Assembly (NCBI RefSeq): GCF_019049285.1
Contig: NZ_JAGMUL010000060.1
Location: 16,878 to 80,877 of the forward strand
Direction: 5' to 3'
From: Streptomyces sp. AC550_RSS872
GTDB taxonomy: Bacteria; Actinomycetota; Actinomycetes; Streptomycetales; Streptomycetaceae
DNA length: 64,000 nt
In this document: in pieces, positions 18,200-27,349 of the stretch
Layout: each line of letters begins with the position of its first letter
How positions within the stretch are numbered: the stretch's first letter is position 1
Notes under the pieces: model-generated
What the model was told of the DNA's origin: nothing
What the model saw: only the letters and a program-made list of their open reading frames with translations
The model's database searches: none
Made by a program: the position numbers and the translations under genes

Positions 18200-18652
18200 G
18201 GTCTCGACTCCCTCGAGGACGCGGTGGCTGCCCTGACGGCGAGGAACATACCCAGATCGAAGGCGCCTGGGTACGTCTACTCACGCGTCATACGCCTGTA
18301 ACCACCCGTCCGCCAGTGGATCGAAAGTCAAGGCTTGGCAAGCGGTGACGGGCGGATGTTTTCACTTCTTGAACGCAAGAGCGTCCATGAGTGCGGTTTC
18401 CCGCTCATCTGAGCAGTCATCCCGCACGTCTGATTTCGATCGATGAACGATCAAGGGGTGGCACCCAGTGCCACCCCTTGGAGAAGTGCAGCCGCTCAAG
18501 ATCCGCTCATCTGAGCGCAACCCTTATCAAGGGTGGCGAGAATCACGCTGCCACAGAGGCCCGGATTTCACCATGCGGACGTGCACCCGGGACGGAAACG
18601 CGCCCGTCACAGGCACCCGTCGCACACGACGGCGCACACCGGCCACTCCCCC
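18200..18652. other. 453-bp intergenic region with several palindromes upstream of ppdK
   Basis: Nothing here looks coding. It contains an 11-bp stem hairpin (18453-18479), two identical 14-bp copies of CCGCTCATCTGAGC (18401-18414 and 18503-18516, each an imperfect palindrome), and a small palindrome ACCCTT-ATC-AAGGGT (18520-18534). It must contain the ppdK promoter and the 3' end of the ROK regulator transcript. Confidence 0.75.
18453..18479. terminator. Strong 11-bp hairpin between the ROK regulator and ppdK
   Basis: AAGGGGTGGCA and TGCCACCCCTT flank a CCCAG loop; the stem is perfect. It lies about 170 bp past the ROK stop and about 250 bp before ppdK, so it may terminate the ROK transcript or act as a cis element in the ppdK leader. 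No T-run follows. Confidence 0.55.
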
Positions 18653-19864
18653 TCACACACCCAGCGCGACCAGCCGTTCTTCCACCCGCTCGGGCGCGAA
18701 CAGATACTCCACGACCAGCGCCCCGGCCCCCACCAGTGCGGCCCTCTCCCCCAGCCGTGACGTCATGACGTCCAGATGAGCGGTGGAGCGCGGCAGCGCC
18801 CGCTGGTAGAGCAGCTCCCGCACACCTGTGAGGAAGGCCGTCCCGGCCAGGTCCCCGGCGATCATCAGCACCCCGGGGTTGAGCAGCGTCACCACGGTCG
18901 CCAGCACGTCCCCGACCTGCCGCCCGGCCTCCCGCGCCAGCGCGGCCGCCCCCGGGTCCCCGGCCGCCAGCAGATCCCGCACATCCGATCCGGAGGCCGC
19001 GGGCACGCCCGTCTCGGCCAGCCGCCGGGCCACGGCACCGCCACTGGCCACGGCGGCCAGGCAGCCGTACGAACCGCACCGGCACAGCGCGTCGGCGCCC
19101 ACCCGGATGTGCCCGATGTCGCCCGCGCCTCCGTCGACGCCCCGGTAGATCGACCCGTCGACCACCACCCCCGCACCGATACCGGTCGAGACCTTGACCA
19201 GGACGAACGCCGAGCAGTCGGGGTAGGCCGTGCGCTGTTCTCCGTACGCCATGAGGTTGGCGTCGTTGTCGACGAGGACCGGCACCGCGGCGGCCCCCGT
19301 GTGCTCGCTGAAGGCCCGGGCCAGCCGCTCCCTTATGTCGTAGCCGTCCCACCCGGGCATGATCGGCGGCTGGACGACCCGGCCGGTCTCGCTGTCCACC
19401 GGCCCCGGCACCGCGAGCCCGATGCCGCCCACCTCGCCGGCCCGGCGCCCGGCCTTCTCCAGCAGTTCGGCGAACCAGTGCCCCAGCTCGCCCAGCACCA
19501 CGTCCGGCCCGTCCTCGACGACCAGCGCGCCGCTGTGCTCGGCGAGGATCTCGCCGGTCAGCGACAGCACGGCGGCACGTGCGTGCCGGGTGTCGAGGTC
19601 GGCGGCGAGGACGACGGCATGCTCGTCGTCGAACTCCAGCGTGATGGAGGGGCGGCCGCCCAACGGCGAGTCCACCCGCCCCCCGGCGCCCTCGCGCAGC
19701 CACCCCGCCCGGAAGAGCCGGTCGAGGCGCTGGCCGACGGTGGCCCGGGAGAGCCCGGTGACCTGCTGGAGCGCCCCGCGCGTGACGGCCCGGCCGCTGC
19801 GCACCAGTTGGAGCAGATCCCCGGCGCCGGTCTGCCCCCGTCCCGTCATGCCCCGTCCCGTCAT
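18653..19864 (-). CDS. ROK-family transcriptional repressor
   Basis: A 403-residue regulator: N-terminal winged helix (VTRGALQQVTGLSRATVGQRLDRLFRAGWL) joined to a sugar-kinase-like ROK domain. The ROK signature is present (GDIGHIRVG followed by CRCGSYGCLAAVAS), with the zinc-binding Cys set. An acidic NDANL segment replaces part of the kinase active site region. It is divergent from the two glycosidase genes, so it probably represses them in response to a sugar ligand. ATG 19862-19864 follows AAGGGGG; a downstream ATG at 19849 is possible. Confidence 0.9.
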   Translation of the reverse strand: MTGRGMTGRGQTGAGDLLQLVRSGRAVTRGALQQVTGLSRATVGQRLDRLFRAGWLREGAGGRVDSPLGGRPSITLEFDDEHAVVLAADLDTRHARAAVLSLTGEILAEHSGALVVEDGPDVVLGELGHWFAELLEKAGRRAGEVGGIGLAVPGPVDSETGRVVQPPIMPGWDGYDIRERLARAFSEHTGAAAVPVLVDNDANLMAYGEQRTAYPDCSAFVLVKVSTGIGAGVVVDGSIYRGVDGGAGDIGHIRVGADALCRCGSYGCLAAVASGGAVARRLAETGVPAASGSDVRDLLAAGDPGAAALAREAGRQVGDVLATVVTLLNPGVLMIAGDLAGTAFLTGVRELLYQRALPRSTAHLDVMTSRLGERAALVGAGALVVEYLFAPERVEERLVALGV

Positions 19865-19984
19865 GCGCACCCCCTTGTGTTTCTCAAGCGTGCATTACAT
19901 ATTGAGTTTTGCGTGTTAAATAGACGTAACTCTACGGTCGCACTGGCCGAACCTGTCAGCCGTACGTCTCTCGGGGAGTGCCGA
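19865..19984. promoter_or_regulatory. Divergent promoter region with AT-rich inverted repeat
   Basis: This 120-bp gap is locally AT-rich in a GC-rich window. CTCAA (19883-19887) and TTGAG face each other across 14 bases, and TTGTG/GCGTG-type repeats surround them. ROK repressors commonly bind AT-rich operators in such gaps, so this is the likely operator of the neighbouring ROK regulator. The exact site is not defined. Confidence 0.4.
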
Positions 19985-21391
19985 GTGGATCGCACCGCCC
20001 AACTCGTCGCCCGTTCCACGGAACGCTCGATCGCATACGATCCCCCTGGTTCACCGCCTTCACTGCACGTCAGGGCCGCGAAGGTGCTGGAGGACAACTG
20101 GACCGGCGTCTCAACGGTCCCGTCCCGCAGCCTGTATCCGCACCAGTGGTCCTGGGACTCGGCGTTCATCGCGATCGGCCTCAGGCACATCTCGCCGTTA
20201 CGGGCGCAGACGGAGCTGGAGACGCTGCTCGCCGCCCAGTGGGGCGACGGGCGTGTCCCGCACATCGTCTTCAACCCCTTGGTCCCCCTCGACGCCTACT
20301 TCCCGAGCCCCGACTTCTGGCGCTCCTCGACCGCGGGCCGAGCCGCGGGCGCCCCGCGCACCGTACAGACCTCCGGCATCGTCCAGCCACCGGTGCACGC
20401 GCTGGCGGCCTGGCTGGTGCACCGCGCCGACCCCGGACTGTCCCGGGCGCGCGGCTTCCTCGCCCGGATGTATCCCCGCCTGGCCGCCTGGCACCGCTAT
20501 CTGCTGCACCGCCGGGACCTGGGCGGCGGCGGCCTCGCGTCGGTCGTGCACCCCTGGGAACAGGGCATGGACAACAGCCCCTGCTGGGACGCCCCGCTGG
20601 CCCGCGTCACTCCCGCCCCGGCCCGCTCCTTCCGCCGGGCCGACCTCGACCACGGGGCGCCCGAGGACCGCCCGACGGACCTGGACTACGGCCGCTACGT
20701 CCGACTGGCGGCGGACTACCGGAAGGGCGACTACAAGGACGGCGGAGGCGACTTCGCGGTCGAGGATCCCTCCTTCAACGCCCTGCTCATCGCCTCCGAG
20801 CACGCGCTCGCCCGGATCGCCGAGGAACTGGGCGCGACCGGCACGGCCCGGCAGGCACGGGCGAGGCGGCTGACGGCGACACTGATCGACCGCCTCTGGG
20901 ACCCGGCGAGGAACATGTTCTTCTGCCGCGACATCCGGGGCGGGGGACTCGTCCCCGAGCGAGCCGTCTCCGGCCTGATCCCCCTCCTCCTGCCCGACCT
21001 GCCCCGGGACATCTCCTCAAGCCTCGTCCGGACGGCGGCATCCGCCCACTTCGGCCTCGGCACCTCCACCCGCCTGGTCCCGAGCTACGACCTCCTCGGT
21101 GAGGCCTTCGACCCGCACCGCTACTGGCGCGGCCCGGCCTGGTTCAACACGAACTGGCTGCTGGAGCGGGGCCTGCGGACCCACGGGGAGCACCGCCGGG
21201 CCGACGAGCTGCGCCAGGCGGTCCTGGACATCGCACACAGCTCCGACTTCGCCGAGTACGTCGACCCGTACACCGGCGAGGCCTGCGGGGCGACCGGCTT
21301 CAGCTGGACCGCCGCGCTCTCGCTGGACCTGCTGCACAGCCACACCGAACCCAACGCGGTCAAGGAACTAAAGGGAGGGAACCGGGGATGA
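19985..21391 (+). CDS. (Alpha/alpha)6-barrel glycosidase (GH63/mannosylglycerate hydrolase-like)
   Basis: A 468-residue predicted cytoplasmic glycosidase. Motifs of the GH63/trehalase-like fold are visible: YPHQWSWDSAFIAIGL near residue 55, HPWEQGMDNSPCWD near 195, and GGDFAVEDPSFNALL near 255, then YWRGPAWFNTNWLLERGL near the C-terminus. Acidic residues in WDSAF and NSPCWD are likely catalytic or substrate contacts. Start GTG 19985 has GGGGAG upstream. Its stop overlaps the next glycosidase start by four bases. Substrate is unclear: glycosylglycerate, trehalose-like or oligosaccharide. Confidence 0.75.
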   Translation: MDRTAQLVARSTERSIAYDPPGSPPSLHVRAAKVLEDNWTGVSTVPSRSLYPHQWSWDSAFIAIGLRHISPLRAQTELETLLAAQWGDGRVPHIVFNPLVPLDAYFPSPDFWRSSTAGRAAGAPRTVQTSGIVQPPVHALAAWLVHRADPGLSRARGFLARMYPRLAAWHRYLLHRRDLGGGGLASVVHPWEQGMDNSPCWDAPLARVTPAPARSFRRADLDHGAPEDRPTDLDYGRYVRLAADYRKGDYKDGGGDFAVEDPSFNALLIASEHALARIAEELGATGTARQARARRLTATLIDRLWDPARNMFFCRDIRGGGLVPERAVSGLIPLLLPDLPRDISSSLVRTAASAHFGLGTSTRLVPSYDLLGEAFDPHRYWRGPAWFNTNWLLERGLRTHGEHRRADELRQAVLDIAHSSDFAEYVDPYTGEACGATGFSWTAALSLDLLHSHTEPNAVKELKGGNRG

Positions 21392-23325
21392 CGGACCGGC
21401 ATCATCTGCTCGTGTTCGGGGGAACGTTCGCCGCCGTGGGCGACGGCGGCGACATCAGCGGCGTACGGACCGCCGGCTCCCCGGAGGGATTATTCGTACG
21501 CGACGCCCGCCACCTCAGCCGCTGGCAGCTCACCGTGGACGGAGCGGTGCCCGAGACCCTGACCCCGGTCGCCGACGGAGACACGGCCCGCTGCGTCCTG
21601 GTCCCCCGCGGCGGCCGCAACGAACCCCCCGCCTACACCCTCTTCCGCGAACAGGCCGTCGGCGACAACTCGTTCGTCGAGTCTCTCCGCGTCACCAGCA
21701 ACCGCCCCGTCCCGACGACGATCCACCTCGCGATCACCGCCGACGCCGACTTCACCGACCAGTTCGAGCTGCGCTCGGACCACCGCACCTACGCCAAGTC
21801 CGGCGCCACCCGCTCCCGCCAAGTCCTGGACCACGGAGTGGAGTTCACATACCGGCGAGCCGAGTGGCGCTCACTGACCACCGTGACGGCCGACCCGGCC
21901 CCCGACGCCGTGGAGGAGACCGGCACAGGCGCCCGCCGCCTCCTGTGGACCCTCGACCTGCCCCCACACGGCACCAAGGAACTGACCCTCCGAGTGATCG
22001 CCCGCCCCCACGGCGACAAACGGGCCCTGCGTGTCCCCCGTTCCCCCTCGGCTCTCACCACCCAACTCCTCTCCTTGGAAGGCGAGTTCGTCGAGGGAGT
22101 GGCCTTCCCGACCGGCTGGCCCGAACTGGCCGCCGCCTGTGCCCGAGGCCTCGCCGACCTGGCCGCGCTCCAGGTCCCGGCGACGGGCCCCGACGGCGAG
22201 GAGCTCCGCGTCCCCGCGGCCGGTGCCCCCTGGTTCCTGACCCTCCTCGGCCGGGACGCCCTCCTCACCTCCCTCTTCGCCCTCCCCTACCGCCCCCGCC
22301 TGGCCGCCGCCACGCTCCCCGCGCTCGCCGCGACCCAGGCGACGGAGACCGGTCTCGAGGCCGTCTCCCAGCCCGGCAAGATCGTGCACGAGGTACGGCA
22401 CGGCGAGCTGGCGCACTTCGCCCAGGTGCCGTACGGCCGCTACTACGGCTCGGTGGACGCCACGCCGCTCTTCCTGATCCTGCTGGGCACCTACGTGGAA
22501 CAGACAGGCGACACGCTCCTCGCCCAGCGCCTCGAACCCCACGCCCGCGCGGCGATCGGCTGGATGCTGGACCACGGCGGCCTGACCTCCCGCGGCTACC
22601 TGGTCTACCGGGCCGACCAGGGCGGCCTGGCCAACCAGAACTGGAAGGACTCCCCCGGCGCCATCTGCTCCGCCGACGGCACCCGCCCCGGCGGCCCCGT
22701 GATGGCTGCGGGCGCCCAGGGCTACGCGTACGACGCCCTGCGCCGCACGGCATGGCTGGCCCGCACGGTCTGGCAGGACGAGACCTACGCGGCCCTACTG
22801 GAACAGGCGGCCGCCGACCTGCGCGACCGCTTCCAGCAGGACTTCTGGATGCCGGAACACTCGTTCCCGGCCCTGGCCCTGGACGGCGGGGGCCACCAGG
22901 TCAACGCACTCGCCTCGGACGCCGGCCACCTGCTCTGGTCCGGCCTGCTGGACAAGGAGTACGGCGAGGCGGTCGGCCGCCGTCTCCTCGAACCGGACTT
23001 CTTCTCGGGCTGGGGCGTCCGCACCCTCGCCGCGGGCCAGCCCGCCTACCACCCCCTCTCCTACCACCGAGGCTCCGTCTGGCCGCACGACAACGCCCTG
23101 ATCACCCTGGGCCTGGCCCGCTACGGCCTGCACGACGAGGCCCGCACGGTCGCCCACGCCCTGGTGGACGCGGCCACCACAACCGGCCACCGCCTGCCCG
23201 AGGTCCTCGCCGGCTACGGCCGCGACACCCACACCGAGCCGGTGCCGTACCCGCACGCCTGCGTACGCGAATCCCGCTCGGCAGCGGCCCCATTGGCCCT
23301 GCTCACGGCGGTGGGCGGAGCGTAG
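21388..23325 (+). CDS. Glycogen-debranching-type amylo-alpha-1,6-glucosidase family protein
   Basis: A 645-residue protein with a beta-sandwich N-terminal 'glycogen debranching N-terminal' domain (FGGTFAAVGDGGDISGVRTAGSPEGLFVRDARHLSRWQLTV region) and an (alpha/alpha)6 barrel (GRDALLTSLFALPYRP, PGKIVHEVRHGEL, NQNWKDSPGAI, SYHRGSVWPHDNALI). Such proteins act on alpha-glucans or sugar conjugates. It is translationally coupled to the preceding glycosidase and both face away from the ROK repressor, so the three form one sugar-responsive unit. Confidence 0.85.
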   Translation: MTDRHHLLVFGGTFAAVGDGGDISGVRTAGSPEGLFVRDARHLSRWQLTVDGAVPETLTPVADGDTARCVLVPRGGRNEPPAYTLFREQAVGDNSFVESLRVTSNRPVPTTIHLAITADADFTDQFELRSDHRTYAKSGATRSRQVLDHGVEFTYRRAEWRSLTTVTADPAPDAVEETGTGARRLLWTLDLPPHGTKELTLRVIARPHGDKRALRVPRSPSALTTQLLSLEGEFVEGVAFPTGWPELAAACARGLADLAALQVPATGPDGEELRVPAAGAPWFLTLLGRDALLTSLFALPYRPRLAAATLPALAATQATETGLEAVSQPGKIVHEVRHGELAHFAQVPYGRYYGSVDATPLFLILLGTYVEQTGDTLLAQRLEPHARAAIGWMLDHGGLTSRGYLVYRADQGGLANQNWKDSPGAICSADGTRPGGPVMAAGAQGYAYDALRRTAWLARTVWQDETYAALLEQAAADLRDRFQQDFWMPEHSFPALALDGGGHQVNALASDAGHLLWSGLLDKEYGEAVGRRLLEPDFFSGWGVRTLAAGQPAYHPLSYHRGSVWPHDNALITLGLARYGLHDEARTVAHALVDAATTTGHRLPEVLAGYGRDTHTEPVPYPHACVRESRSAAAPLALLTAVGGA

Positions 23326-23372
23326 AGAGGGTGCGGTGAGGGGGAAGCCGCGGGCCGCCGCGGACGTGTTGG

Positions 23373-23393
23373 CCCGGCGTTTGCCGGGTGTTT
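23373..23393 (+). terminator. Short terminator hairpin after the glycosidase operon
   Basis: CCCGGC-GTTT-GCCGGG (23373-23388) followed by TGTTT, 48 bp after the operon's last stop. Confidence 0.55.
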
Positions 23394-23523
23394 GCCGAGC
23401 GCTGGGGCGCAGTGGCTGAACACGGCCCGGCGGCGGCCCGTACGAGGGTATGGCGGGCCCCCAGCCTCCCCAGCGAGGCCCGCCACACACTCCACCAGGG
23501 GACTCGCACGGAAGGACCTCCGG

Positions 23524-26118
23524 GTGCCCGTCCACACACGCCTCAGCAGCTCCAACCAGCCGGACGACGACATCCCCACGCCACCGTCCGCAACCGTGCA
23601 GGAACCGGAGGGGTGTGAGGGAGCGTCAGGGTACAAGGCCGGGCCCGAGCCGGAGACGCCGACCACGACCGCGACCACGACCGCGACCGCGCAGGTTGCC
23701 TCGGCGAGGCGTGATACCGAGGCGGAGGCCCACCCTCAGACGGACACCGGAGCCGAGCCGGAACTGGACGCCGACCCCGAACCGAAGCCGGACGCCGGGC
23801 CCGAGCCGGAGCTGGACACCGAGCCGAAGCCCGACGCCGAGCCCAAGCCGAAGCCCGACGCCGACCCCAAGCCGAAGCCGGACACCAAGCCCGAACTGGA
23901 CACCGAGGCGGAGCCCGACGCCGGAGCCGAGCCGGAACTGGACACCGAGCCGGAGCCCGACGCCAAGCCCCAGCCCAAGCCGGACACCAAGCCCGCGCTG
24001 AAGGCCGAGCCGAAGCCGGACGCCGAGCCCGAGCCGGAACTGGACACCGAACCCGAACCCGACGCCGACCCCAAGCCGAAGCCGGACACCAAGCCCGAAC
24101 TGGACACTGAGGCGGAGCCCGACGCCGGGGCCGAGTCGGAACTGGACACCGAGCCCGACGCCGGGCCCAAGCCGAAGCCCGAAGACGACCGCAAGCCGAA
24201 GCCGGACACCAAGCCCGCGCTGAAGGCCCAGGCGGAGCCGGACGCCGGAGCCGGGCCGGCGCCCGGCACCGAGCCCAAGCCGGAGCCGGACACCGAGCCG
24301 GAGGCCGACGCCGAGTCCGAGTCGGAGCTGGACGCAGGGTCCGCTTCAGGATTCGGAGGTGTGAGCGGATCCGTGGCGGACGACCGCGTCGGGGGCGAGG
24401 TGGAAGCCGGCGCCAGGGCCGGAGGGGGCGGCAGCGGGCTCGGAGCCCGGATCGCCCACCTGCTCGCCTGGCGCGACCGGCACCCGCGGGCCGCTCGTGG
24501 TCTCTACTGGACGACCACCGTCCTGGCGCTCGTCCTGGTGCTCGGTGCGCTGGTCATGCCCGGCACGCTGGCCAGTCTTCAGCCGAACCGGTTCACGCGG
24601 ATCCCGGCGGAGGCGATCGTCGGGGCCGTCGTGATGCTCGGGCTGCCCCGGCTGCCACGGCTGGTGGTGGCGGCGCTGTACGGGGTCGGCCTCGCCGTGC
24701 TGACCGTGCTGAACCTCCTCGACATGGGATTCAACGAATACCTGGGCCGGGGTTTCAACGCCGCCCTCGACTGGGATCTGCTGCCCGACGCCCAGTCGTA
24801 CGTCGCCGACACTCTGGGCGGCACCGTGGCCACGGCCGCCGCGGTCGGCGCCGTCGTCCTGGTCCTGCTGCTGATGGCCGTCATGGCCGCCGCGACGATC
24901 CGGCTCGGCAACCTGCTGGCCCGGCACAAGGCCCGGGCCGGCCACGGCACACTCGTCGCCGGCACCGTCTGGATCACCTGCACCATGCTCGGTCTCCAGA
25001 ACTCCGGCATGCCGATCGCCTCCGACCGTGCCGCCGGAGCCCTCAAGACCCACGTGCAGCGGACGGTGGACTCGCTGCGGGACGAGGCGGCGTTCGCCGA
25101 GTCGGCCAAGGCGGACACCTTCGGCAACACCCCCGCCGACCAGTTGCTGCCTGACCTGCGCGGCAAGGACGTGGTCTTCACGTTCATCGAGAGCTACGGC
25201 CGCAGCGCCATCGAGGACCCGGTCATGGCTCCCGGGGTCGACAGGACTCTCGACGCGAGCACCGAGGCCCTGACCGAGGCCGGCTTCCACGCCCGCAGCG
25301 GCTGGCTGACCTCGGCGACGTACGGCGGCAGCAGCTGGCTCGGTCACTCCACGACCATGTCGGGTCTGTGGATCGACAACCAGCGGCGCTACCGCACCGT
25401 CACCGCCGGGGACCATCTCACCCTCACCAAGGCCTTCCAGAGGACCGGCGCCTGGGACACGGTCGGCGTGATGCCCGGTGTGCAGAAGGGCTGGCCGGAG
25501 TCGAAGTGGTACGGCCTCGACGAGATGTACAACGCCTTCCAACTGGGCTACAAGGGCCCGAAGTTCAGCTGGTCGACGATGCCCGACCAGTACGCCCTGG
25601 AGGCCTTCCAGCGGCAGATCCACGGCAAGAAGCGCGACAAACCCTTGATGTCCTTCGTCATCCTCACCTCCAGCCACCAGCCCTGGGCGCCGATCCCGGA
25701 CATGGTCGACTGGGACGACCTCGGCGACGGCTCGGTCTTCAAGGCCGTTCAGAAGGCCGGCAAGAAGCCGGGGGACATCATCACCGACACCACGAAGTCC
25801 CGCGAGGAGTACGCCAGGTCGATCCAGTACTCGGTCACCAGCCTCACCCAGTGGCTGGAGCGCTACGGCACCGACGACACCGTCCTGGTCTTCCTCGGCG
25901 ACCACCAGCCCATGGCCCGCGTCAGCGGCGACCACGCCAGTCGGGACGTCCCGATCTCCGTCGTCGCCAAGGACCCGAAGATCCTGGACAAGATCGCCGA
26001 CTGGAACTGGACGGACGGCCTCAAGCCCGCCAAGGACGCCCCCGTCTGGAAGATGAGCTCTTTCCGGGACCGCTTCCTGACGGCGTTCGGCTCGACCCCG
26101 CACCCCTCGAAGGGCTGA
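23524..26118 (+). CDS. LTA-synthase/sulfatase-fold membrane protein with a long acidic Pro-rich repeat
   Basis: An 864-residue protein. Residues about 70-275 form a repeat of Pro-Asp/Glu-Pro-Lys units, strongly acidic and disordered. Four membrane segments follow (about 325-345, 360-410, 435-465, 475-495), then an extracellular alkaline-phosphatase-superfamily domain: [15 protein letters not shown] (metal site), [16 protein letters not shown] with the likely nucleophile Thr/Ser, [10 protein letters not shown], and [20 protein letters not shown] (metal ligands). This is the layout of LtaS-type polyglycerol-phosphate or phosphoglycerol transferases acting on cell-surface polymers. GTG 23524 follows GGAAGGA. 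The acidic repeat in front of the first membrane segment would lie in the cytoplasm and is not typical of the family. Confidence 0.82.
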   Translation: MPVHTRLSSSNQPDDDIPTPPSATVQEPEGCEGASGYKAGPEPETPTTTATTTATAQVASARRDTEAEAHPQTDTGAEPELDADPEPKPDAGPEPELDTEPKPDAEPKPKPDADPKPKPDTKPELDTEAEPDAGAEPELDTEPEPDAKPQPKPDTKPALKAEPKPDAEPEPELDTEPEPDADPKPKPDTKPELDTEAEPDAGAESELDTEPDAGPKPKPEDDRKPKPDTKPALKAQAEPDAGAGPAPGTEPKPEPDTEPEADAESESELDAGSASGFGGVSGSVADDRVGGEVEAGARAGGGGSGLGARIAHLLAWRDRHPRAARGLYWTTTVLALVLVLGALVMPGTLASLQPNRFTRIPAEAIVGAVVMLGLPRLPRLVVAALYGVGLAVLTVLNLLDMGFNEYLGRGFNAALDWDLLPDAQSYVADTLGGTVATAAAVGAVVLVLLLMAVMAAATIRLGNLLARHKARAGHGTLVAGTVWITCTMLGLQNSGMPIASDRAAGALKTHVQRTVDSLRDEAAFAESAKADTFGNTPADQLLPDLRGKDVVFTFIESYGRSAIEDPVMAPGVDRTLDASTEALTEAGFHARSGWLTSATYGGSSWLGHSTTMSGLWIDNQRRYRTVTAGDHLTLTKAFQRTGAWDTVGVMPGVQKGWPESKWYGLDEMYNAFQLGYKGPKFSWSTMPDQYALEAFQRQIHGKKRDKPLMSFVILTSSHQPWAPIPDMVDWDDLGDGSVFKAVQKAGKKPGDIITDTTKSREEYARSIQYSVTSLTQWLERYGTDDTVLVFLGDHQPMARVSGDHASRDVPISVVAKDPKILDKIADWNWTDGLKPAKDAPVWKMSSFRDRFLTAFGSTPHPSKG
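23737..24342 (+). repeat. Coding repeat: Pro-Asp-Lys/Glu-rich units in the LTA-synthase-like gene
   Basis: About 600 bp made of degenerate 6- to 30-bp units built from CCGAAGCC and GAGCCGGA motifs, giving [13 protein letters not shown]-like protein units. Larger blocks recur (for example the '[18 protein letters not shown]' block twice and '[11 protein letters not shown]' twice), indicating duplication by recombination. Confidence 0.9.
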
Positions 26119-27279
26119 TCAGCCCCCGGACGTGTCCAGCTCCGCGTCCTCGCTCACACCCGCGCAGTCGTACGGGTCCTTCAGCCAGCCGTCCGGCAGC
26201 ACCACCCGGTTGTTGCCGGACGTACGGCCGCGTGGCCCGTCGGCGCCGACTGGCCACGGCTGGTCCAGGTCCAGTTCCTCCAGCCCGGACCGGAGTTCCG
26301 CCAGCGACGACGTGATCGCCAGCCGCTTGCGCATCTCCGAACCGACCGCGAAGCCCTTCAGATACCAGGCCACATGCTTACGGAAGTCGATGACGCCCCG
26401 CGCCTCGTCCCCGATCCACTCCCCGAGCAGCGTGGCATGGCGCACCATGACGTCGGCGACCTCGTGCAGGGTCGGCCGCGCGCAGTATCCATCAGCGCCT
26501 CCGGCACGGGCGGCCGTACGCCCCTCGAAGGCCGCGACCAGGTCCGAGAACAGCCACGGCCGCCCCAGGCAGCCCCGCCCGACGACGACCCCGTCGCAGC
26601 CGGTCTCGCGCACCATCCGCACCGCGTCCTCGGCCGACCAGATGTCGCCGTTGCCCAGCACGGGGATCTCCGGCACATGCTCCTTCAGCCGCGCGATGGC
26701 GTCCCAGTCGGCCGTGCCGCCGTAGTGCTGGGCGGCCGTACGCCCGTGCAGGGCGATGGCCGTCACACCCTCCTCGACGGCGATCCGCCCGGCGTCGAGG
26801 TAGGTGATGTGGTCGTCGTCGATGCCCTTGCGCATCTTCATCGTGACCGGCAGGTCCCCGGCCCCGCTGACCGCCTCCCGCAGGATCGCCCGCAGCAGGT
26901 TCCGCTTGAACGGCAGCGCGGAGCCGCCGCCCTTGCGGGTCACCTTGGGCACCGGGCAGCCGAAGTTCAGGTCGATGTGATCGGCCAGCCCCTCCTCCGC
27001 GATCATGCGGACGGCCTTGCCGACGGTGGCGGGGTCGACCCCGTACAGCTGGATCGAACGAGGCTTCTCGCTCTCGTCGAAGTGGATCAGCTGCATGGTC
27101 TTCTCGTTGCGCTCGACCAGCGCCCGGGTCGTGATCATCTCGCTGACGAACAGCCCCTTGCCCCCGCTGAACTCACGGCACAGCGTGCGGAAGGGCGCGT
27201 TGGTGATCCCGGCCATCGGCGCCAGGACGACGGGCGGCTGGACGGTGTGCGGGCCGATCTGGAGGGGCGCGGCGGTCAT
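26119..27279 (-). CDS. dusB: tRNA-dihydrouridine synthase (DusB type)
   Basis: A 386-residue FMN enzyme reducing uridines in tRNA D-loops. Key motifs: VVLAPMAGITNAPFR at the N-terminus, HIDLNFGCPVPKVTRKGGGSAL with the catalytic Cys, MKMRKG, ALHGRTAAQHYGGTADWD, and PVLGNGDIWSAEDA then VVVGRGCLGRPWLF for phosphate binding. The start is set at ATG 27277-27279, five to six bases after GGGGGGA; ATG 27283-27285 lies inside that site. It is divergent from the MFS gene. Confidence 0.92.
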   Translation of the reverse strand: MTAAPLQIGPHTVQPPVVLAPMAGITNAPFRTLCREFSGGKGLFVSEMITTRALVERNEKTMQLIHFDESEKPRSIQLYGVDPATVGKAVRMIAEEGLADHIDLNFGCPVPKVTRKGGGSALPFKRNLLRAILREAVSGAGDLPVTMKMRKGIDDDHITYLDAGRIAVEEGVTAIALHGRTAAQHYGGTADWDAIARLKEHVPEIPVLGNGDIWSAEDAVRMVRETGCDGVVVGRGCLGRPWLFSDLVAAFEGRTAARAGGADGYCARPTLHEVADVMVRHATLLGEWIGDEARGVIDFRKHVAWYLKGFAVGSEMRKRLAITSSLAELRSGLEELDLDQPWPVGADGPRGRTSGNNRVVLPDGWLKDPYDCAGVSEDAELDTSGG

Positions 27280-27326
27280 GGACATCCCCCCATTCTCACG
27301 TACCGGACGGACAGCGGCGAAATTCA

Positions 27327-27343
27327 TTAGTTAGGCGTACTAT
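27327..27343 (+). promoter_or_regulatory. Promoter -10 and overlapping palindrome of the MFS gene
   Basis: TACTAT (27338-27343) is a good -10 box; six bases later comes the ATG at 27350, so the transcript is probably leaderless. The imperfect palindrome TTAGTTAGGCGTACTAT overlaps this box. Sites of the TTAGTTAGGC type are common before MFS genes controlled by MarR-like repressors; no such repressor gene is adjacent. Confidence 0.6.
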
Positions 27344-27349
27344 TCAAGA

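Noticed and set aside
18653-19864. Glucokinase
   Set aside because: The ROK domain is preceded by a clear winged helix and the gene is divergent from glycosidases, so it is a regulator.
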